Positions 7,366-13,794 of a stretch of DNA of 13,794 bases are shown piece after piece. Every line of letters begins with the position of its first letter. Position 1 is the stretch's first letter. Both the position numbers and the translations under genes were made by a program. The stretch covers positions 114,444 to 128,237 of the forward strand of contig NW_004457568.1 of the NCBI RefSeq assembly GCF_000313135.1, written 5' to 3'. A model generated the notes under the pieces. That model saw only the letters and a list, made by a program, of their open reading frames with translations. It did no database searches and was not told where the DNA came from. This DNA comes from Acanthamoeba castellanii str. Neff. Taxonomy: Eukaryota; Discosea; Longamoebia; Acanthamoebidae.

Positions 7366-7404
7366 TAGAGCGTGAAATATGTCCAGCAGCCGCAACCACC
7401 TCCC

Positions 7405-7408
7405 TTTT
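7405..7408 (+). terminator. T4 run, likely Pol III terminator
   Basis: This is the first run of four Ts after 7261 and lies about 30 bases past the end of the 5' part. No T4 run occurs inside the permuted unit, so a Pol III transcript would cover leader, both parts, spacer and trailer before stopping here. Confidence 0.6.
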
Positions 7409-7447
7409 GATGTGTTGTTGGTGGAAACGGCAGAAGGAAAATAGGCC

Positions 7448-7470
7448 ATTTATTTATTTATTTATTTATT
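7448..7470 (-). terminator. AATAAA repeats: PSME4 poly(A) signal
   Basis: The (ATTT)n tract reads AATAAATAAATAAATAAATA on the minus strand, giving several overlapping AATAAA signals beginning 8 bases after the PSME4 stop. The PSME4 3' UTR is therefore probably very short and should end near the tRNA terminator. Confidence 0.65.
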
Positions 7471-7477
7471 GGCTTGA

Positions 7478-10400
7478 TTAGAGGTAGTAGGAGGTGGGGG
7501 TCTTGCCCAGGGCCACGACGACGCTGAGCTGCTCCTCGGTGAAGGCCTCCTGGTGCAGCTCCCACGCCTCCTGGTGCGTTCGATGGAACTCGGCGAACGA
7601 CTTTTTCATCTGTGTTGAGCGTGGGCGGTGCGTGCGGTGAGTGCGGTGAGTGCGGTGAGCGTGTGCGGTATGTGCATGTGTGCACGATGTGGATCTAGGA
7701 GGAAGGGGCTGCGATACCGCATCTTTGACAGACGAGTGGGCGTCGTCCTCGTAGGGGGCGAGGCTCACGAGAAGCGGCGGCAGCCACGCGGGCACCGTGT
7801 AGGTCACGCTCTGCACGATGGCCGCGAGGCCCAAGGCGGCGCCGTGCCTCAGCCTCTCCTCGGGCGCTGCACAACAACAATGTGAGCGATTTCTCTCCAT
7901 AGTGGCTACGACGAAAAGAAAACGAAGAGGCGGCGCGGCACACCATTCTTGAGGTCGCGCCTGCGGAGGGGCTGGCCCAGCGTGGCCAGGAAGCGTTGGG
8001 CGAGGGAGGTCACTTGCGCATCCTCCTCGCCGTGCAGAAGAGACGACAACGAAACGCTGGCCAGCTCACGCACCTGAGTCGACACGCTCACAGTGTTACT
8101 CATTCGACACCACCCCGACGCACACGAGACGCACGCGCCGACAAGGTTCAAGGTGCCTACCTCGACCCGAGCGTCGGCCAGCAGAGAGATGACGAGCTCC
8201 CGCACCTGCCGCCGTTCTTCCTCGTTGAGCAAGAAGCGGTGGTTGAACAGGAAGATCCTGTGTGGGAGAGTCGACCGAGGCGAGTGAGCCGGGTCCACGC
8301 ACACAGGCAGAGCAGAAGATGTGTAGAGAACGGAGGGAGCGGTGAAGGGGCCGACGTACTGAAGGAAGGGCAGCATGGCCGCGCGGGTGTGCCACAGGGT
8401 GTCGGGCTTGGGCAGCGCCAGGAGGTGCTCCACGAAGGAGGAGCGCGGGGCCTGTTCGGGCAGGATCATCTGCGCCGCCAACGCCGCGCACTGCTTCGCC
8501 ACGTTCACCGTGTCGCGGTCCTCGTCGCCGAGAGACGCGAACAGGAGCCGCAGGAAGTGGTGGACGTAGGGCGCGATGGCGCCCGACGCCGACGTCTTGG
8601 TGGCGTGCCACAGCGTCAGCAGCAGCGCCTCGCGGGCGTGCGACGTGTCCTCGGCGGGGGTCGACCGGACCTGGCCCTCCTCGTCCATGGCGTCGCCGTC
8701 ATCCCTCTTCGGCGGCGAGACGTCGGCGTCGACGTCGGCGGTCGTCTTCATCTTGTACACGCGGGCCGGGATCGCCGCGAAGAAGGCGGAGATGGCGTCG
8801 TCGCTGCCCCCGCGGGCCGCGCCAGCAACAGCCGGGTTGTGCCACAGATTGCGGAAGACGAGGACCAGCAGGTACGACAGCTCGCTCCGCACCTGCTTGA
8901 ACGGCGACGAGATGCGCGACGCAAGCAGGCCCAAGACCTGCCGGTTGTAGTCTGCAGCTCTCCACTATTTTTGTTGTGTTGTGTTGATTGTGTTTGGTTT
9001 GCAATTGAACCGTAAAATCAAGAGACTGGAGACGGGTGAGGGCGGGTGGCGACGTACGGTGGTTTCGGCCAGGAAAGGCTGCACGAACTGCAGCACCTTG
9101 GCGTCGCGGAGGGAGTCGCCCTCTTTCTTGGTGTCGGCCGTGAGCGTCTGCAGCTGTCGAACGAGGAGGTCGCCCAGCGGCACCACACGGCGCACGTCCA
9201 AGTTGTAGACGCCGAACCTGCGCCACCGAGCCCATTCGCAATTCGAGGCGATCAGCACTAGGCTTGGGCGGAAGCTGCTGATACAGAGATGGTGGCTGTT
9301 GGTGTCGTACCTGATGGCGATGAACCAGTTGCGCACGCAGTCGGTGGGCGCCTGGGCAATGATTCTCTCCAGGAACGGGATCCAGTAATTCCACAGCCTC
9401 TCGGCATAGTCGTAGCCTACATCACACGAAGAAGAACGAAGAAGAAGAAGAATGAAGAGCGGGGTCGTGAGTGTGAGTCTGCAGTGGAGGGTGCATGTCG
9501 TTTGCAACAGTCGGCCTAGAGTGGAGTACCGCCGTATTTGAGGCAGCGCATGGCGCCGGACATGATCTCGGCAGCGAGTGCGTGGCTGCGCTCCTGGTCG
9601 CCGGCGTGGACCCGGCCCGAGGCGTCGGTGCCCTCCTCGTTCCGCAGGAAGGCGTCGAGGAAGGGACGCAGGTGGGCATCGAACAGGTTCGTCGCAAGCC
9701 GGTTGTTGCCCCGAGCGAGAGACAGCTGGAAGAGGCCCTTGAACAGCTGGGCATTTTCAACCACGAACGAGTTGGGGCTGCTCGACGGCACCTGGACAGT
9801 AGCCATGGGTGGCACCGAGCGAGAAAAAGGTCTGCGTGAGCCAACGCGGGGCAAAGCCCGTGTGTGAGCGTGGTCGCACCTTGTTGGCGACATAAGGCCA
9901 GTGCTTGTTTTGCTTGAGCAGTTCGCGAAGGACTTCGTTGGCCGCCTGGGCCACCAGCGACTTGCCCATGTTGCCCAGTCTTCCGCTCAGAGCAGACCTT
10001 GAGAGCAGAGCGCAGGTACCACGTGTGAGTGAGAAAAAAATAATAAATAACACTAATAACGTGGTCCACTGGATGTTGTACCGGCCGAGCGCTGAGCCCA
10101 GAATGGAGGAGAGCTGCTTGACCATGTCATGGGAATGATCCTGCGACTTGCCCTCGGCTTCATCGGCCCGGACGTGGTGGTCCTGGGCGAGGTAGTGCAG
10201 GAACTGCTGCCTCATGAGCGGGTCGTCCAAGAACCCCGCCAGCTCATCGGCTACGTGCTGGATGGCCTCGTCTGTAAACGGCCGCGACATCGCGTCAGTC
10301 GCTCTCAGGGTTTCACTGTCGGGCTCTGTGCAACACTGCTACGTACCGGACGCAGCCGAAGCAGAGCGTTGTGAAGGTCTGACGTCTCCGGTGAAAACAT

Positions 10401-13400
10401 CGGCATTCCACCCCTCCCAATCTACCGACGATGCAGTCCCACCATCACCACCCGGCGTGTCAGTAAAGCCGGGCTATAAGGAATTGACTGACTGCGGTGA
10501 CGTACTGTTGTCTACGAATGTGGTGTTGCTCCATTCGTCCCTGGTCAGCGGCGTGTGAGCGCGCACCGCGTTGGCACGGTACTCGCCGTATGTGAAGTGA
10601 GTCGATCCCTGCTGCTGGGAGAAATGCGGCTTGTAGATCTTGAGCAAGATAGAGAGCGCCTTCCGGGAGAGGGTGCGCAGGGGCTGTAGCTCGTTCACGG
10701 TTCCCCGCAGGAACAGCCGCACGACCTGGAGCGATGGCAGCGGGTCGGGCCTCACCAGGAACAAAATGCATGCTACACACACACACACACACACCACACA
10801 CACACCACACACCACACACATACAGCAAATTTAACGTTACTATTGGTGGGCCACGTTAAATCAACTTTTACGCCGAAGGCGGGCTTACCGTATGAGATGA
10901 CCTGGTAGCGCCAATGAAGAGCAGGATCCTCGGCAATGGCCAGCAGATCCCTGAGCGCTGCACAGACAAACATTGACATGTGAGACACAGAGAGATGAGA
11001 ATTGATGGGCGGATGCGTGGGTTACCGTTATTGTAGCTCTCCACATTCTTCTTGTTGTGGAACTCGATTTCCTTGGCGGCGCGCTGGAGCGTGTCGGCAG
11101 AGAGTTGGAAGCCAGCGCCCGGCGGCAGGACAGCGGGCGGCGAGGGTGCGGCGAGCGGAACGGGGTAGGAAGAGACAGAGTAGAGCACGAAGAGCTGGTA
11201 GAGCAGCGTCTGCAGCTTTTCGTTGGAGTGGACGTGCGACGAGGCGATGCTGACGAGGAAAGGCGCCAAGTAGCGCCACTCGCGCGAGATGAGGCGGATG
11301 ACGCCACGGTTGAAGAGCAGGAAGGCGTTGCCCTTGAGCTCGTCCTCGCCCACGCTCTTGTCGCTCAGCTTGGCGATGATGTTGTGGAGGAACATGTGAC
11401 GCGAGAAGGGCCGGTACTTCCACGCGTTGTGGAGAGCGCCCTGGGCCTTCTTGCGCACACCGGCGTAGCCGCTGGCGAACGTAGCAAAGTCGTAGAGGTG
11501 GTGCAGCAGCTGTTTTCCCGCCTCGCCGACGTCGTTGTGCCAATTGGTCTGGTTGACGCGGGCCAGGTACTCGATGTGGGCGCGGTCGATGAGGATGCGG
11601 CGGTAGTGCTGCTTCTCCTGCTTCTCCTTCTCCGCTTCCTCTTCGATGTCCATAGCATCTATAGATCCGCGCTCACACGCACTTCAATACATCGGTCGAG
11701 GGCAACAAAAATGGAGGGGAGATACTACCTTGCTTGTCCGCTGCCGCTTCGAGCTTCTTGGCGTATCGACGCTTGACGCCCTTGTAGATGGCCACCTTCC
11801 AACGCAGCTTCTCCTGGGAGATGCCGTTGAAGTTGAGCACGAGGTTCATGAGCTTGAGCAGCTTGGCCAGCGACGTGATGTCGTCAGCCCGCGAGGTCTT
11901 GAACACTCGGCTGGCGGCACTCAGCGCCTGGGCGATGTCGCTCCGCACTTGGCCGTTGCGACCCTCGGCGATGCTTTGCCACAGATGGCTCGGATAGGTG
12001 ACGCTCGGCGGCTGCTCTCGGTGCGGCAACTCGGCGTCCCACTGCTCACGAGGCTCGCGGCTGCCCTTCTCCTGCGGGAGGATCGTCGCGGCGCCACGCA
12101 CAATGCTCCTCACCTGCTGCAGCACTACCCAGAGCTCGTCCTTGCCCAGCGCACTGCGCAGAGGCGGAGTCGCATTAGCACTGCAAGACAGGGGAACACC
12201 GTTGACACAGCAGACACGCACTTGGAATCGCTGCTCAGACTCTGGAGCTTCCGCAAGGCGTCGGGGAGAAGGTGCGCAACCAGATCGCTGGCCAGCTGGA
12301 GCTCGGTCTCGGTCTGCAGTGCGCGGTCGAGTGTCCGTAGGTGGTCAGCATGCCGCGTGCTAAAGAAGAAAAAACCAAAACGCTGGCAACACACGACGTA
12401 CCGGCTGATGCCACTGAACTGTGGGAACGCTAGCGTCTCCCTGCTGGCCCCAGGTCTTCCAATGCGTTCGGTCGAATTCTGGAGGCCACAGTGTGAGCTG
12501 GCGCACTGTTGCGGGTCAATGAGGCAGTGAGGGCTAATGCACCTTCAGAGTTCCACACGGCGGGCGGGGCCGAGCGGAAGTCGGTCGGGTAGTACTGCGA
12601 AAGGGTGTACAACACGTTGCGGAGCAGTTTCCCTGCTGCCTTGGCCAGCGCCTTCTTGTTGCTGGCGAAGCACTCGGTAATCACAGTGCGCAGTTTGTCG
12701 ACATGCGGCACCAGAGCCGGACCGGTGCGCTTGACCACCGAGGCCAGCAAATGGAGATACCACTTCATCTCGTCGTCGGAGCGATCCTTGAGCGTAGCTG
12801 GCGTGTTGTAGGTGCAGATAAAAATATTATAGTTAGCCAACACCATCACTCGCTCACACCCTAGTCAAGTGTTATCGTTGCTAACATGGAAGCCACCAGT
12901 ACCTGCGCCAGTCTCCTTGCTGAGCTTGATTATCTTCTTGTAGCAGAGGGGCAGATAGGTTTTCAGCGCTGCCTCTGGATTGGCCAGACTGGCTGACGCC
13001 ACCAGGAATCCAAACTGTGTTCAACAAATAGGATATTGCCGGATTGAGTAAAGTTAAGGAGCGAGAGAGTTTGGCGATGGTACCTCCTTGGTTGCATTGG
13101 GAACGACGTTGTAGGTGACGAAGTGGAGCAGCTTCTTGGACAGCGTGGTGTAAATCTGCGGGGAAAGCTGCTGGAAGAACAGCTCCACCATTTTCTGCAA
13201 CCACATGCGTTAGTTAGGCGCCTTATTGGGGGGGGACTATTTGAGTGCAGCTCTTTCACCTTGAAAAAGCTCCTGACGGCCTGGTCGTAGTGTTCGTTGC
13301 TGGGCTTGTCTTGGTTGCGCAGCACCGAGAAGAGAGTCTCCAACAGCTCGACGCTCCACTCGGAAAAGACTGCCGTGGCGTCCTTCGCAGCCGAGTCGGC

Positions 13401-13794
13401 ATCGGCTTCCTGGGAACAGGACGGCGCCTGAACGTTAGCTCCGCGACATATGGATTACGCGTATCTGGTCGAGGCCAACGTACTTCTCTCTGCTTCCTTC
13501 TCTTGCCTTCGTTTTCCGCTGGCACTCCACTGGCGTCGAAAAGTGGCACATGCGAGAACAAGGCTGCACGTCGGCCATGAAAAGAGGAACACAGAGTTAG
13601 CTTGGCCTGCATGGGGAGGTTAGTCCCCACATAAATGCGCTTACCGGCGTAAAAGGCGTAGGTGGCCATCGTCTTCCGCCTGTCGTTAGCATCAATGCCT
13701 GGGAGAGTGCTGCGGTGCGCGGAAACCAAGGTCAGTCACCACGATGCTCCCATTCCAAAGCGTGCAGAGGAGTTCGTCGACGTACAGTCTCAGC
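7478..13794 (-). CDS. PSME4: Proteasome activator PA200/Blm10, C-terminal ~1426 residues
   Basis: PA200/Blm10 is a giant HEAT-repeat protein that caps the 20S proteasome without ATP and opens its gate. Twenty-four exons, 5' to 3', join in phase: 13794-13786 (cut), 13709-13645, 13563-13484, 13409-13260, 13194-13084, 13014-12903, 12797-12543, 12418-12402, 12313-12222, 12153-11729, 11658-11026, 10957-10889, 10772-10506, 10421-10347, 10271-10082, 9997-9880, 9791-9530, 9416-9311, 9217-9058, 8937-8360, 8257-8161, 8073-7944, 7866-7718 and 7609-7478. Family landmarks include LPGIDANDRRKT, QWHQP (17-base microexon), VRELVISLLAD, RHGAALGLAAIV and FHRTHQEAWELH. The C-terminus is SYYL, an HbYX-type tail like the YYA of other members, which docks in the 20S alpha-ring. 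Helical, mostly soluble sequence fits HEAT repeats. The N-terminal quarter or more lies past the right edge. Exon starts near 9997 and 8937 are the least certain. Confidence 0.93.
7620..7680 (-). repeat. Imperfect GTGCGGTGA repeat in the last PSME4 intron
   Basis: The plus strand reads tgcggtgag repeatedly within the intron at 7610-7717. It explains the His/Thr/Arg-rich open frames seen on either strand here. Confidence 0.75.
8628..8757 (-). other. Acidic, KR-containing linker in PSME4
   Basis: Within the 578-base exon the protein runs KMKTTADVDADVSPPKRDD and on through a Glu/Asp-rich, Pro/Ser-containing stretch to about HAREALL. It sits between HEAT-like helices and looks like a disordered surface loop. 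The PPKRDD core resembles a weak monopartite basic signal or phosphorylation region. Sequence of this kind is not expected inside packed HEAT repeats. Confidence 0.5.
10774..10820 (-). repeat. (TG)n microsatellite in a PSME4 intron
   Basis: About 47 bases of cacacacacaccacac on the plus strand lie directly beside the 3' splice site of the intron at 10773-10888. In the sense transcript this is a (GU)n tract ending just before the acceptor, taking the place of a polypyrimidine tract. Confidence 0.8.
12402..12418 (-). other. 17-base PSME4 microexon
   Basis: The bases between CACAG and GTACGT encode the end of a Val codon and QWHQP. This matches the conserved Trp-His-x-Pro of PA200, and the phase then runs into the next exon (TETELQLAS). 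Removing it would also shift the frame. Confidence 0.75.

Larger units (their letters stand above)
7274..7375 (+). tRNA. Circularly permuted tRNA-Trp(CCA) gene
   Basis: The 3' part of a tRNA lies upstream of its 5' part on the same strand. Downstream part: GCCCGGC (acceptor, 7347-7353), TA, D arm GCTC-ATTCGGTA-GAGC (7356-7371), G, then TGA (7373-7375, positions 27-29). Upstream part: GA (7275-7276), loop CTCCAGA with anticodon CCA (7277-7283), TCTCA (7284-7288), AGGTA, T arm CTTGG-TTCGATC-CCAAG (7294-7310), GCCGGGC (7311-7317), then A73 (7318). Joined tail to head, every stem pairs perfectly: acceptor 7/7, D 4/4, anticodon 5/5, T 5/5. The join is at 29/30 or 28/29; A7375 and A7274 make these equivalent. 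CTCCAGA followed by AAGGT is typical of eukaryotic tRNA-Trp. Neither part is completed by its direct flank. It is either a functional permuted gene or a relic of a tandem tRNA pair; the perfect stems favour function. Confidence 0.85.
7261..7387 (+). other. Leader-trailer helix flanking the permuted tRNA
   Basis: Sequence before the 3' part can pair with sequence after the 5' part. GCTGG (7261-7265) pairs with CCAGC (7383-7387) and CAT (7268-7270) with ATG (7379-7381), giving eight base pairs around a 2x1 internal loop. In the precursor this would extend the anticodon stem and place both cut sites in the short unpaired stretch next to it, as the bulge-helix-bulge region does in known permuted tRNA precursors. 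Only three trailer bases (7376-7378) are left between this helix and the exon end. A textbook bulge-helix-bulge with a 4-bp central helix is not evident. Confidence 0.6.

Noticed and set aside
7274..7375. tRNA-Lys identity, suggested by the acceptor and D arm resembling tRNA-Lys
   Set aside because: No CTT or TTT anticodon is present in a proper loop; the only well-formed loop is CTCCAGA, which gives CCA (Trp).
7347..7440. An ordinary contiguous tRNA starting at the acceptor strand 7347
   Set aside because: After the D arm the sequence gives no T loop, no B box and no matching 3' acceptor strand downstream; these lie upstream at 7294-7317.
7448..7470. ATTT repeat as a mobile-element tail
   Set aside because: It is more simply explained as the PSME4 poly(A) signal cluster on the minus strand; no element body or target duplication is seen.
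7996..9015. Long plus-strand open frame opposite PSME4
   Set aside because: It crosses PSME4 introns on the other strand, is Arg/Gln/His-rich and has no family resemblance, whereas the minus-strand exons join in phase and match PA200.
12314..12356. Using the nearer acceptor (TTTAG) to extend the PSME4 exon upstream of 12313
   Set aside because: It would give a 43-base intron and an immediate in-frame stop after the QWHQP microexon; the CTGCAG acceptor at 12314 keeps phase and aligns without a gap to the family pattern.

Overview
This looks like nuclear DNA of an intron-dense, GC-rich protist. The compact genes, short GT-AG introns (about 55-170 bases), (TG/CA)n-rich introns and Ser/Pro-rich surface proteins best fit Acanthamoeba or a close amoebozoan. 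That assignment is an inference; no rRNA or other taxonomic marker is present.

Layout, left to right. 1-371 (+): the last three exons of an EF-hand calcium-binding protein. 372-4786 (+): a tandem duplication. Copy A (1027-2519, five exons, 361 aa) encodes a signal peptide, an eight-cysteine ectodomain, a Ser/Pro-rich stalk and a Gly/Ala-rich membrane anchor. Copy B (3012-4786, same five-exon structure) carries a 7 x 42-bp repeat that adds a Cys to each unit, then a frameshift, and has lost the anchor. Each copy has its own 5' flank, including an 88-bp block that differs at only three positions. 4828-7226 (+): a complete poly(ADP-ribose) glycohydrolase (PARG) gene, 11 exons and 483 aa, with phases consistent throughout. 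7478 to beyond 13794 (-): the C-terminal ~1426 residues of the proteasome activator PA200/Blm10 (PSME4), at least 24 exons, ending in Ser-Tyr-Tyr-Leu, an HbYX-type tail.

The most unusual element lies in the 251-bp gap between the convergent PARG and PSME4 genes. A tRNA gene is present there in circularly permuted order: the 3' part (anticodon loop, variable loop, T arm, 3' acceptor strand; ~7275-7318) lies upstream of the 5' part (5' acceptor strand, D arm, start of the anticodon stem; 7347-7375). Joined tail to head, the parts form a cloverleaf with a perfect 7-bp acceptor stem, 4-bp D stem, 5-bp anticodon stem and 5-bp T stem, and a CCA (Trp) anticodon in a typical eukaryotic tRNA-Trp loop. 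Flanking sequences can pair with each other, the spacer folds as a hairpin, and the first T4 run (a Pol III stop) comes just downstream. To my knowledge permuted tRNA genes are described from some red and green algae, a nucleomorph and archaea, not from amoebae.

PARG and PA200 both belong to nuclear DNA-damage and chromatin pathways in other eukaryotes, but nothing here beyond adjacency links them. All exon boundaries were worked out by hand from splice consensus, reading phase and recalled family conservation; no search was run.
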